Source: Spizellomyces punctatus DAOM BR117 (lineage: Eukaryota > Chytridiomycota > Chytridiomycetes > Spizellomycetales > Spizellomycetaceae). From it: a DNA stretch of 64,000 nt. The notes below the pieces were generated by a model. That model was not told the origin of the DNA, searched no databases, and was given only the letters and a program-made list of their open reading frames with translations. The position numbers and the translations under genes are program-made. The stretch is from contig NW_015971558.1 of the NCBI RefSeq assembly GCF_000182565.1, forward strand, positions 47,419 through 111,418, read 5' to 3'. This document shows, one piece after another, positions 49,459 through 60,256 of the stretch (its first letter is position 1; every line of letters begins with the position of its first letter).

Positions 49459-52400
49459 TTATATGGCGGTGTTCATTCCGTTAGCAAAGGATTGCGGGAC
49501 TGCGAGAGACTGATTTTGCTCAAAATTATTTCCGGCCGTCAGTACTGGCGCCGCTACTTCCGGTGCTTTATGCTGCGGAGGAGTTGCATAGCGTATCCCA
49601 AGTTCGAGCAGATTCTTCTTCAGGGCAAACATGAACTGTTTTAAGCAGTTAGTGAGGGGTTGTGCAATCGGAATGCGAAATTTCACACAGACCATAGTTC
49701 TCCTATTCCATCGCTTGGATCCATCTTGCCTATTTCCACAAGAACCTGTCAGCGACCCGTTATCTTTCAATTTTCATTGTCGTCCTCACCAGTTGCCCTT
49801 ATGCTTCAAAATGACGTTAACTTTTAATTTATTCAGGTTTTCAATCTCTGATATGTGGATATCGCAAACTCCCTGGAATTCTCGGGGCTCTGATTTGACA
49901 AAGTCGATCATTCGCTCCTTCAGCGCTCGTAATTTCTCTTCAGGAGTGTCGAAATCTGAGTGGTAGCATAAGTATTCAGCGAAATGGTTCGCCTGGGGAT
50001 GACGGAATACTTACTGAGTTGAAGCTCGATACTTTCGGACTAAACAAGGGAAATTTCAGCGAAGAAACTATCACGGCTGATACATCGGACCCTCATTAGG
50101 AGCGTACCTGATCACCCGACCTCCGGAGATTGTGAATTAACTTGGACGCCACTAAAGCTGCAACCATAATCACTGGTATCGGTAGGTGTCCAATACGACG
50201 ATGATTGCTGTCCAGACATACTATTTGGCGCATATATAAGTTGTCCATCCAACCTCTTGAAAACCGTAGTTAAAACTCCAACCTCCTCAACGAGCAGATT
50301 TTGATTGTCAATAACGACTCGGTCACCTTACGTTCTATGAGTTGTGTGATTTTGCCAGCGAGCTGGAATTGAATAGATCTGCTTACCAGCGTCATACGGA
50401 TGTGTCAAAAAGAGAAACAGAAGTGACTCAAATGCCGTACGGGCTGCCGTCCCTACAAACAAGCACGTCAGTGGCAGAAAAAACGGTGCTGTGTAGCGAT
50501 CGGGAAAGTTACCAAATACAAAACTAAGAGCCAAAATGAAACTTGTAAACGGTAGCATTGCGGTGAGTGATATTCCGAAAATCGGCAGTGCTATGCAGAA
50601 GGTAACAAAGCTTGTTACAAAATAGAAAAACCTGACAGGTCCAACACGAAGTTACTCGACCGGATCAAGTGCTTATCCTAACACAGCGCGATACCTACGT
50701 GTTCAGTTTCCCAAGTGCTTGCGACAAATCTCGCATCGCTCGGAACAATCGACGGCGTTCGCGATACATCCCAATGACGACCTCTTTGACCTCCTTGCGC
50801 GTAATAGATCCGTTCCCATCTTGATCGAGAGCAGCAAAGGCATCTGCAGCCTCAGTGGGGCTTGAGAAGGTGCTATGTATAGACTAAATGTGAGAAGGCC
50901 TAGCTGGAGTCAACCCAGTATGGTCCAAAACTGATTCTCTTACCATACTAAGTCATCTAGAGTCAAGTACCCCTTTTCATTGCCACCAAGGCCGATGAAA
51001 ATCTTTTTCGCTAGTTTTCCTGCTTGGATATTGCTTGTGATGTCCATTCTTGCCAGTTCTCTAATATATTTATGTCCATGAAAAGTGGGTGGATTCATAA
51101 TGCTGTTCAGCGTATTGGAGGTATCTGGTGAATGTAGTGACTCAGGAACCCCTTGCTCGATGGGTTGATGAACAGAAGATGCACGAGACCTAGGTCTAAG
51201 AAGAGACGGAAGTCTCGTCGAATGGCGACTATGACGACCAAGGTCCGTTGCGTCCAACATCTTTGATGGTGTCATAGCTGGAGATCGTGGGGCAGATCTT
51301 GGCGTTGGGTTTCTCACGCTGGAGCTTGATAATCGCCTCATTGTCCCTGATTGTTCTACGGTCGTGGTTTGCCCCAAGTCGTAAACCTGTGGCGCTGTGA
51401 TGAGCTCGTTGGATGCAAGCGCCGATGACTTGACCACTTCCTCTTCCTCAGCATGCTGTCCAATGACATCAAATGTTGTATTAAGCTTCGCGAGCCCCAC
51501 GTCTGATGTCTCATCGGAAGTCTCTATCATTTCCATCGCCGAGCTGGCGTCCTCGGTAGTAGAAGAGCCAGTACGACGTCTAGATACTACCATCTTCCAG
51601 AACCCTGATCTTCGTGTCCTCTTTCTAGGCGACTGATCAACTGCAGGTAGTGTGTCGGTTCTTTCGCCCCGGGTATTGTCCTCCTCCAGCACCCCCTGAG
51701 AACGTCCCTTGGCGGTGTTAAGCTCCGCAGGAACAAAGAATTCGGCAAAGGTGCGACTTTTGATGGACTTTTTAAGATTGTCCAGAACTATGAAGTAAGG
51801 AATTTCCATGGAGTCAGCTGCTGTCTTATTTCAATCTTACAGTTCAACTTTGAGTACATTCACTTACTTCTCATGTGATGCTTCGATTCTGCAATGCGAT
51901 CCCGGTATGCGACTCTGCAGCAGATGAAATTGAACCAGATGAGCATTAATGCCTGTCAAACGTAACGCGAAACCTTTACCTATGGAAATTAACCGCTAAT
52001 GGGGCCAGTGAACGTAAATTGAGCATCTAATGCTGTGAAAAATTGGCATGGTCACATCGTACTTACCAATAATCTGCAACACAAGTTTGTGCACCAGGAG
52101 GCAGATCGCAAACACCATTCCCGTCACCAAAACATGAAAGACTGTCTCCCAATAATCCACCTGCTGCATTTGGTTGAATAGTAGAGCATAGGACACGACG
52201 GTCAAAATTGCCCAGCAGGTAATGGTTAGGAAAAGCTTCACTGCGACCATGTACTACAATTTAAAGGTAAGCCAACGTGCATGACATGCAACGACATATC
52301 GAAATTACCTCTAATCGAGCACGAGCACGCTCACTGTATCCACCAAACAGCTTGCTCAGAAATACTACGATGAGGTAGGGTAGTGCATCGATAAAGTACC

Positions 52401-53201
52401 ATAGCACCACCCAACTAATCCACGTAGCACCCAACCAGCATGACCTATGCGAGCATCGTGTGTCAGTATCAAGCAAAGTAATGTCATATATTCGTGATTC
52501 TACCATCTTGCAACCTCAGTACTGACACGTAAATCGGATTTTGATGATACCGAATCAAACACTCCTGGGTCTCCAGGATTCCAGATAATTAGGCTCACGA
52601 GCGCCGGTGTCGCAAACAACGCAATACCGGAGAACAAGTACACAAAGAAACGCGCCCACCCTGGTAAGTAGCAACAATCGAGGCCAAATAAACCTTTTGC
52701 CCGATATTCTTTTTCTTCCTCCTCCGGCTGGGCATCGGTCTCCACATGAAACCAGTCAAACTCATCCTCTGGAGGCTTCGCCGTACCTGGCGCCCCAGTG
52801 TTGGGCGACTGTTCGTTGAGGAGAGGATTTGAGCCTGGAGAATAACGTGGTGGAGAGGAACCGGAACCGGACTGTGGCGGTAATGATGTAGAAGATTGCG
52901 CAGGGCCTTGTACGCGCACTGTGAGATTCTCGGTTTGCCGCACCCTCAAGTTCTTTTGCAAAGCTCCGGGTGTGGTCGGTAACGCTGATGAATTCGATTG
53001 ATTAGATTGAATATTTTCAACAGTTTGCGATGCTCCTTCGGCGGATGCAGGAGGTGATGGATGTGATTTAAAATTCTGGGGGCTCGACATTTTCCTCCCT
53101 GAAAGCAAGTCTATGTAACCTGGGGCACCGACGAAAGTCGGAGATTTGTGCAGCTTCATCCGAGTCCTGTTGCTCATTTTGATTTCACATCCCGTAAACA
53201 T
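49459..53201 (-). CDS. MscS-type mechanosensitive channel with EF-hand (Msy1/Msy2-like)
   Basis: Fungal intracellular mechanosensitive channel, probably of endoplasmic reticulum or cortical membranes, combining MscS pore and Ca2+-binding EF-hand. The disordered N-terminus is Ser/Pro-rich (about 53,201-52,700). Membrane segments follow (GWARFFVYLFSGIALFATPALVSL; ATWISWVVLWYFIDALPYLIV; LFLTITCWAILTVVSYALLF). Then comes the fungal MSY signature region VDYWETVFHVLVTGMVFAI. A long Ser-rich, acidic cytosolic insert (51,780-51,100) precedes the EF-hand (LDQDGNGSITRKEV, about 50,790-50,830). Pore-lining helices and the beta-rich MscS domain follow towards the 3' end, which closes with a Pro/Ala-rich tail. 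At least ten exons; those after 50,700 are approximate. Confidence 0.85.
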
Positions 53202-53316
53202 TTACCCTTATCACATTCCATAAGGCTGATCATATTACGAAGATCATAAGCAGTACATTAACTTCCACATCGCCCGAGTCGCGAATGCATCATCTAGTCA
53301 TCATCGCTGCATAAAA

Positions 53317-53747
53317 CTATGTTTCGCCACTGTCAAGCTCGCTACTAGATGCGATCTTCTTCTTCAATGAATTATGCCAATGATTGCGAACTTGCGACTC
53401 GGTAACGCCGTATATTTTGTTGAATGCTTCAGTTACTTTTCCCCATTGCTTTCCATGCTCTTTTACCAGTTCGATGATCGTGGCATCTTCCTCCGGTTGC
53501 CAGATTTTTCCCGGTTTGAGCAGTGCCTTGGATTGCCCCTGATAGATACGTATTCAAAGCCAAAGCTGTCGTGGGCAACAACAATAGGATGGATCTGGCA
53601 GGATCTAATAAGCAAAGTGCTTACCTCACTGGCGTCAGTGGATTTCTTGCGTTTGGGCGTCGGTGGAACTGATGTACTGCTTCTTGGCTCGTTCTCATCC
53701 TGTTCCAGAACGAGTTCTTCCGATTTTATTTTCTTTGGCCTTCCCAT
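53317..53747 (-). CDS. Small AT-hook / Myb (SANT) DNA-binding protein
   Basis: Two exons (53625-53747 and 53317-53538) join in frame to about 115 residues. The N-terminus starts MGRPKKIK, an AT-hook-like GRP core. A polar linker with TPKRKK (possible nuclear signal) follows. One Myb/SANT repeat occupies the C-terminal half: IWQPEEDATIIELVKEHGKQ, WGKVTEAFN and SQVRNHWHNSLKKK. The three aromatic positions of the Myb core read W...W...W-like, and the third helix (VRNHWHN) is the DNA-recognition helix. The protein ends SSELDSGET. Likely a sequence-specific nuclear factor; target unknown. The upstream neighbour is the MscS gene on the same strand, 116 bp away. Confidence 0.8.
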
Positions 53748-54154
53748 TGGCGTAGGGTATGTGACTGTCTTTTTTCAACGTGACGAAGATTAAATTGATA
53801 ATGCAACTTGCGTGCGAAATCTCCTCATATCTATACTCATCTTTATATGAACGCGAGTTACTGATGGGCTGGCATGATGTGGATTAGAAGGGGCTTGCCA
53901 CTTGTGTGATGGCCAGTGACAGCGCCCCCAATACTTGAACACTGGATACACATATTCAATAGGGCACCATTGAGCGGGCACGATGTGGCGGGTTGTTTGC
54001 AGGCAGTAGATTTCATCTTTTGATTTTTATTATCCATGGTGCATTAGGGGATACAGTTAATGGAAATGCTAAAATGCAGGACAGCATTACCGAATACAAT
54101 TTATGCACAGAGACTGAAATTATCATTATTCGCTAAGTGACTTTGAAAATCAAT
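53748..54154. promoter_or_regulatory. Upstream region of the Myb gene and 5' flank of tRNA-Tyr
   Basis: 407 bp without a gene. It must contain the promoter of the minus-strand Myb gene and the 5' flank of the tRNA. No specific motif recognised. Confidence 0.3.
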
Positions 54155-54238
54155 CCGGCCTTAGCTCAGTTGGCAGTAGCATTAGACTGTAATGATTCAG
54201 CAATCTAAGGGTCCCCAGTTCGAATCTGGGAGGCCGGA
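54155..54238 (+). tRNA. tRNA-Tyr (GTA) with a 10-nt intron
   Basis: The acceptor stem CCGGCCT pairs with AGGCCGG, discriminator A. The anticodon stem ttaga/tctaa closes a loop with GTA at 54189-54191. A 10-nt intron (54193-54202) sits one base after the anticodon, the canonical eukaryotic nuclear position. The T arm CCCAG-TTCGAAT-CTGGG contains the B box. A T6 run at 54262-54267 is a plausible Pol III terminator. Confidence 0.93.
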
Positions 54239-54659
54239 CTCTGAGGTCGTTTCACCGTAACTTTTTTGATGCTGCGTCGGTGACGAGCGGGAACTCATTT
54301 TTACATCAATATGCTGAATGCTGAACTAATTGACAGACACAATGCCCTATTATAAATAGATAGTACTTGTACGGGCAACAACGGTGGTCGACCGAATACG
54401 ACGGATAGGCGGATAGCCTGACGGCACCTCAGACGGCGAATTGGCAGTTAGCTGGGACGAGTTATTGCGCGAATTCGTGAATGACGAGTGAGGAATAGCG
54501 ACTCAAGAGCATCTTAGTATGGCTGAATGTAACTATATATTGTTTATACAAATCCCAAAATATCATTTCATACCAAAGCTACCAATCCCCAAGCACTAAT
54601 ATCCTATATGTACTTTCCACAAAACTGTCCATTGGCATGAGAAGACGCAATGTCGTCAT
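54239..54659. other. Intergenic region, nothing recognised
   Basis: Beyond the tRNA terminator (54262-54267) I see no gene or repeat; this is the 3' flank of the monooxygenase gene. Confidence 0.4.
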
Positions 54660-56770
54660 TCAGTAACCGATCCAGTATCCAGCTAACTTTTCCACTGTAT
54701 ACCGCCGCAATAATCCAATTGCAAGGATAACGGTCAGAATATGATACATAATCGACCGCGGCGGCTTCATCTGAGAATCAGTATTAGACGGGGTTCACCT
54801 TTCGAAAATGATTGTCAATCTTAAATACGAACCACAGGTTTGAAATCACGATATTTCGGTCTAAAAGTCTGCACCCAGTACCAAAATACAGTGTGAGGCC
54901 ATAACGCAGTGACCTTCCCTGACTTGTTTTTGTACCAACTCTGACAACCACCTGCATTCCAGGTGGTTGTTTCCATGGCTTTGTAAATCTTCTCTGTGAA
55001 TGCCTGTAAGGCTTCACGACGAACTTCGACTGCTAGCGTTTTGGTCGCGAGCTGTGTGCTGATCATCTGCACGATGTAGTTGACCTGACACCTTTCATAG
55101 ATATGTTGAACACGACGAACGATTGAAACTTTGCGAACAGGGTTTTGAACTTACTCAATCATAGTAAGAACCGAAGAATGTCCCAAGCCAGAATGCGGTC
55201 CCAGGATGGTATAAAAGTTGGGGAATCCGTTGACAGTCATTCCAAGGTACGCTTCGGGATCATTTTCCCATCTGGCTTTCAGTTTTAAACCATCTCGGCC
55301 CTCGACATCTATATGGCCCATAGAATCCTGCGTCACAAATCCAGTTGCAAGTACAAGCGCATCCACGTCATGCCGGTTTCCGCCGGCCGTCACAACCCCA
55401 TATTCATCAATTCGCGATATAGGGTCGGTAACTAGTACAGTTGTGGGATGTTGAATAGCGGAAAGATAGTCACTGCTTAGAATAACGCGCTTGCAGCCGA
55501 CCGCATAATTTGGAATGAGTTTCGTTTGGAGTTCGGGATCTTTGATTTGATCTTTCATGAACTTTGCAAATCGTGCGGTAGCAGCTTTGGAGATAATCCC
55601 TCCAGGACGAAATGCACCAAGTCCAAATAAGAGATCTCTCTGTTTTGAAGATTTGAGATTAGAAAGTGGGCTATGGGCATTGAGTCATTACGTACCCGCG
55701 CAAAAAGAATAGTACGCCACAGTGCTTGTACACCAGGAATGTACCGGAAGATGAACTTCAAGAACTTCGGGTGTTTGTAATTGTATCGCGGAAGCACCCA
55801 GTTGGGCGTCCGTTGGAATACGACCAGTTTTTCCGTAATAGGCACCAGTTCTGGGATTACTTGCGCCCCACTACAGTTGTCAGTCAGACAGATAAAATGA
55901 GCTGTCAGAGTTTAAATCGACTTGTCACACATACCTTGCAGCATTCCCAATTACCCCAACTCTCTTCCCTTTCAGTGACACGTCCCGATCCCACATGGCT
56001 GTATGTAACGTAGGCCCTTTGAAGTCATTCAATCCTGGTATCTCAGGGTAGTACGGCCGATTCAATCCGCCTACTGCAGACAACAGGATATTCGCGGTGG
56101 CATCAACCTCTTTGATGACGCCATTATCGCCCGCAATGTTCAGCTTCAGACGCCATAGGTTTTGCTCAGCATCCCATCGAGCGGAGACAACTTCGGTCCG
56201 AAATCGGATATGTTCAATCAAGCCATATTTGCGGGCGACAGATGCGAAATACTCTCTGATTTCATCTGCAGGAGAGAACGCTTGACTCCAATCTAAGAAA
56301 GAGGTAGTTAACACTGAAGCCAACATGAGGCTAACCGTTCGGCAGTTACCTGGGTTTGGCTCAAAGCTGTAAGAGTACAAATGCGAAGCAACATCGCATG
56401 CGCATCCAGGATATTTGTTATCAAACCTACAGAGGTCGGAATCACATACTCGTTAGATCCCATTGGGTTACGCTATTTACCAGGGCGGCCATCATTACAC
56501 TTCCATAAAATGCGCTCTTTGCATCACTCTTGACGTCCATTTTTCAAATATGCCGTGTCAATGTGTGTGTCAAACCTACCAGGTTCCCCCCAAATCGGCT
56601 GATTTTTCGTAAATGGTGAACGAAGTGAGCCCGAGCTTCTTTATGAGTTGAATAGCAGCACATAGTCCAGAGGCACTACAGGGAGGAATAATGTCAGAAC
56701 TATGGTTTCTGACGTGCATATATCCCATGCCCACTTACCCCGCCCCGATAATAGCTACGCTCAGCTGCAT
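54660..56770 (-). CDS. Flavin monooxygenase of the Baeyer-Villiger type
   Basis: Class B FAD/NADPH monooxygenase. The N-terminus (MQLSVAIIGAG, continuing SG across an intron) is the FAD Rossmann motif. The Baeyer-Villiger fingerprint FxGxxxHxxxWD is present as FKGPTLHTAMWD. The NADPH Rossmann motif follows (GKRVGVIGNAA), then VVFQRTPNWVLPR, and the ATGF motif (VLATGFVTQ). A C-terminal domain has YLGMTVNGFPNFYTILGPHS. The last exon (ending 54660) adds a basic segment and a hydrophobic helix (IMYHILTVILAIGLL), implying a C-terminal membrane anchor. About nine exons. Substrate unknown (ketone, steroid or aromatic). The start 56770 puts the dinucleotide motif at residue 8, normal for the family. 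Confidence 0.9.
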
Positions 56771-57221
56771 ACCGTCTTGCGATACCACTGAAAAGTGTGG
56801 TTTTCCAAAAAAAAAAAAAAAACTTTGATGGCGGAAACTGCCTTGTTGACGTTCTTTTTGGATGGGTGGTGAGTCGGCTAAAGCGGTATTCGGAATTCGG
56901 CTTGGGCGGAGAAACCTTACCTTATGCCTTTGATGCAGATCACACGACATATTGTTGCACAAGAACGCATTTCCATGACTGTGCACAGATCTGTTCATTA
57001 ACCTATAAAAGGTTACATTGCAGAATCAATCGATGGACAAAAATGCAACATCGCGTTGGTTGTAATTTTTTGGATTGCTCACAAAGCCGCTTTTCGGGGC
57101 GACTTTTTGAATCTCCGCTTTCACCCTCGAAAATTGCGTTGACTAAAACAACGAACAGTGGCCATACGGTGGAGAGACCGGCTCACTGAATTGCATTGCA
57201 TATCGCGAACGTTGTTGCACG

Positions 57222-58892
57222 ATGCGAACGAACGGAATGTCGAAGATGGCACTGGAGAGGTCGCCTCTTGCTTCAACAGACGCCCGTCAGCGACAAAAGG
57301 GTTCTGCCACAACTCAAACCTCTTCCAACGTAAAAGCTTTGAACGACAAATCACCAGAGTCTAGACTGCCGTCTCCTCCATATAATACTGCACCAGCGGC
57401 GCACGTCACACCGCACTCCAATTCAGTCCAACCCACGTACCCTCTTCCACGACTGAAATCTGCCCTCCGCTCTATTTTGCTTCCCATCATCCAGTACGAA
57501 ACCAGCGGAATCGCGAATTTGCAGAGAAGGATACGATCGCCGCTTGTAGATGCCTGTTTCAAGTATTTGGGCGCGTTGGGAACACATACGGCGTTTCTAC
57601 TGCTGCTCCCCATGCTCTTTTGGTTCGAAAGCGGTGCTATGATGGACGTACACGGGCGAAGCGTGGATGTTAATAGAGTGTACGGGAGATCACTCGTCCT
57701 CTTGTTGGCAGCGGGCGTTTACTTGTCAGGTGCCGTCAAGGTAAGATTGCTCCGCAAGAACGAACCTCCGCGATGCAAAGATTGAATGGAATATTGGCAG
57801 GATTACCTGGGTCTTCCTCGACCCTTTTCTCCACCAGTCGCACGCGTTTCCGTCTCACGGTCCATCGATGCTGAGTACGGCTTCCCATCAACACACACGG
57901 CCAATGCGGTTTCCTTATCGCTTTTTACAGGGCTCTTTTTTCTAAGACACTGGTCAGATGGATGGACAGACAATGGTCAACGTAATGTCCTGGCAGTCCT
58001 TACATTGTATTCCATTTTGATTGCAATCAGTCGAATCGTTACTGGGATGCACACTTTGTTGGATGTTCTCGGTGGGGCAGTGGTTGGAGGCGGAATAGTG
58101 GTGATACATTGGCTGTGGACTATGCCGATGATGGAGGAATGGTTGATGACAAGTTGGACCGGTAAGGTTTTCTTCGGGACACCATTTTGATCAGTCAAAA
58201 CCCCTCTTGACCAATGTCTTTTCTAGTTCCTATTATCATTGTTCCAATCTGCATCCTTCTAATTAGTATTCATCCTGACCCGGACGGCCCTTGCCCGTGC
58301 TTTGATGATTCAGTTGCATTTGTCGGCGTGGTGATGGGTTTGACCATTGGTAACTGGCATCACGCCATATATGTGGCATCAAGTGGATACACAGCCACCA
58401 GCAAATCAGCTGCACTGGGACCTATAATGGTGATACAAAGGCTGGTCTATGGTGCGTTCGGATTCGCAAACCGAACGAACGATTATGTACTAACTACTAC
58501 TGTCATAACCCAGGTGTTAGTATAATTGTTGCGTGGCGGTTATCCGTAAAACGGATTTGCTATGCACTATTACCCCCACTTTACCGGCTACTGGCATTTC
58601 CCTTCGGACGCAAGTATTTTGCTCTTGCCGACAAGTGAGTCAAACCTGCCCCGTCAAAGTCTTTCCTGGTCATTAACGCAAGTATAAATCTTCTAGGGAC
58701 TACCAGTCCATTCCGTCGTCGCATGTTGGGAGCTTTGCACCATCTTTGCTTCACCTGCCGACTAGCGAACGCAACCGATTCAAGCTCCCCCGATATGATG
58801 TGGATATTGCCACGAAACTGATTGTGTACTCTGGGATTGGATGGCTGGCTACAGAAGGCATCCCAGTGTTATTTGAATTGCTAGGATTATAG
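57222..58892 (+). CDS. LCB3: Long-chain-base-1-phosphate phosphatase (LCB3/SGPP-like)
   Basis: PAP2-superfamily enzyme of the endoplasmic reticulum that dephosphorylates sphingoid base phosphates. All three phosphatase motifs are present: KDYLGLPRP (KX6RP, formed across an intron at 57739/57801), YGFPSTHT (PSxH) and SRIVTGMHTLLD (SRX5HX3D). Hydrophobic helices surround them (LGTHTAFLLLLPMLFWF, RSLVLLLAAGVYL, VLAVLTLYSILIAI, VLGGAVVGGGIVVIHWLW). A 70-residue polar N-terminus precedes the membrane part. The last exon ends EGIPVLFELLGL at 58892. Five exons. The start could also be a nearby downstream ATG (57237). Divergent from the monooxygenase with about 450 bp between starts. Confidence 0.92.
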
Positions 58893-59135
58893 TGTACAGT
58901 AAACCTGATTTTGGGATGCGAGAATTCTCCGCTGATGATGATGAGATGGTTACATATATATTACCCATTATAATAAGAGCCACCATTAAATAAAAGCCCC
59001 TTTGCACAGTTATAATATTCCTCTCCTCCATATCCCAAGATAGTGCCATATTCCGCGCTCATATTTCCATGACCAAGTTATAAATACATCACATATGTGG
59101 CAAACAAACTAATGAGGAATGTACACGACGAATAA

Positions 59136-59888
59136 CTAACTAGCAGCAGAGGTAGATCCAGTCAGCTGAGCCAATAACAGTCGCAGTCTTCTCTTCGAGA
59201 TCTCACTTGCGTCGGCAGGTTCACCTCCAAGGTGAGCATTGCCCTCTTCCAGCTCACTTACTCGACGAAACACCAGATCCCAGTTCCACTCCGGTCGGGA
59301 TTTTGGTGCACTGTCCCAATACGAGGCCTCTGCTTCTTCGATGGCTTCGTAGAAGGATTTCAAATCATTAGATCCTACTGAGGGCGAGGTGAGAAATTCG
59401 TCGATGAGAGATGATGCGGTGAGGTCAGAACGAGGAGGGTGAAGATGAAGTTGGGGTTGCGGTGGTTGAGGCGGTGGCGGGTGCGATTTTAGATACTGAA
59501 TCGTAAAAGCTTCGTCGCCCCATTCTGTACTGTACTCTTCTTCCTCCTCTTCCTCTTCTACCATCTCCCGGGTCCACTGGTCCGCCAAAAAGTTCGACGG
59601 TGGTTGTAGCGACTGTCGTTCTTCTGAGGGAACAGGTCGGGCAGCACCCTTTTTCCAATCAGTATTTCCATTATCAAACTCCTCAAACTCCTTTCCCCAT
59701 CCGTTCACATCCAGCCGGCCCCTATGGCTCCAGCCATTCTGCTCCAGAAGCGGTGGTTCGGCAACTCGAGCAATACTTGAACTGGACTCGCCCAAACGGA
59801 ATTTGGAACTCCCGGAATCAACTAAATGGTCAAAGAGGTGCGCCACTGCGTGGGAAGAGCCCACACAGGCATCTGCGGAACGGCTCAT
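59136..59888 (-). CDS. Acidic protein, possible Pex20-like peroxisomal co-receptor
   Basis: Single-exon reading of 250 residues. The N-terminus, MSRSADACVGSSHAVAHLF, places a Cys in a context like the conserved export Cys of Pex5/Pex20 receptors (short N-terminus, Cys-Gly-x-Ser). The middle has FLADQW and FEEF-type aromatic pairs, a Glu-rich stretch (nine Glu, about 59,535-59,565) and a Pro/His-rich segment. The C-terminus is helical (WNWDLVFRRVSELEEG, then RRLRLLLAQL). Length and architecture suit Pex20/18/21-type PTS2 co-receptors, but there is no decisive motif. It could be an unrelated acidic protein. The start at 59888 is the first ATG in the frame. Confidence 0.5.
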   Translation of the reverse strand: MSRSADACVGSSHAVAHLFDHLVDSGSSKFRLGESSSSIARVAEPPLLEQNGWSHRGRLDVNGWGKEFEEFDNGNTDWKKGAARPVPSEERQSLQPPSNFLADQWTREMVEEEEEEEEYSTEWGDEAFTIQYLKSHPPPPQPPQPQLHLHPPRSDLTASSLIDEFLTSPSVGSNDLKSFYEAIEEAEASYWDSAPKSRPEWNWDLVFRRVSELEEGNAHLGGEPADASEISKRRLRLLLAQLTGSTSAAS

Positions 59889-60053
59889 TTCATGAGTGAA
59901 TAGGCTGTCGATATGTAAAGCTAGTGACAAGATAGAGAAACTCCGATCGAACTCTTTTCACCTACCCGAAAATTACCGAGGTTACAGAAGAATCACATGG
60001 GTGTCACTGAAACTATCTAGGACTTGTCGCACTCCGGTAAAATGTTTTTCAAG

Positions 60054-60126
60054 GCTTCCTTAGCTCAGTTGGGAGAGCGTTAGACTGAAGATCTAAAGGT
60101 CTCGTGTTCAATCCACGAAGGGAGCA
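60054..60126 (+). tRNA. tRNA-Phe (GAA)
   Basis: 73 nt, no intron. Acceptor GCTTCCT/AGGGAGC (one G-T pair), discriminator A; D arm GCTC...GAGC; anticodon loop CTGAAGA with GAA at 60087-60089; T arm TCGTG-TTCAATC-CACGA. T6 terminator at 60149-60154. Identical over its full length to the minus-strand copy at 62002-62074. Confidence 0.95.
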
Positions 60127-60256
60127 TATCTTGGTCGACAGAGGACTCTTTTTTGGATTGCTGGGCCGCCCTAACGTACGCAGTCACTGGGCGACTCATG
60201 ATGTCATCGTCCTAAAGTGATTGCTAGAGGAAGCTTTTTACCACTTGCTCTCCGCA

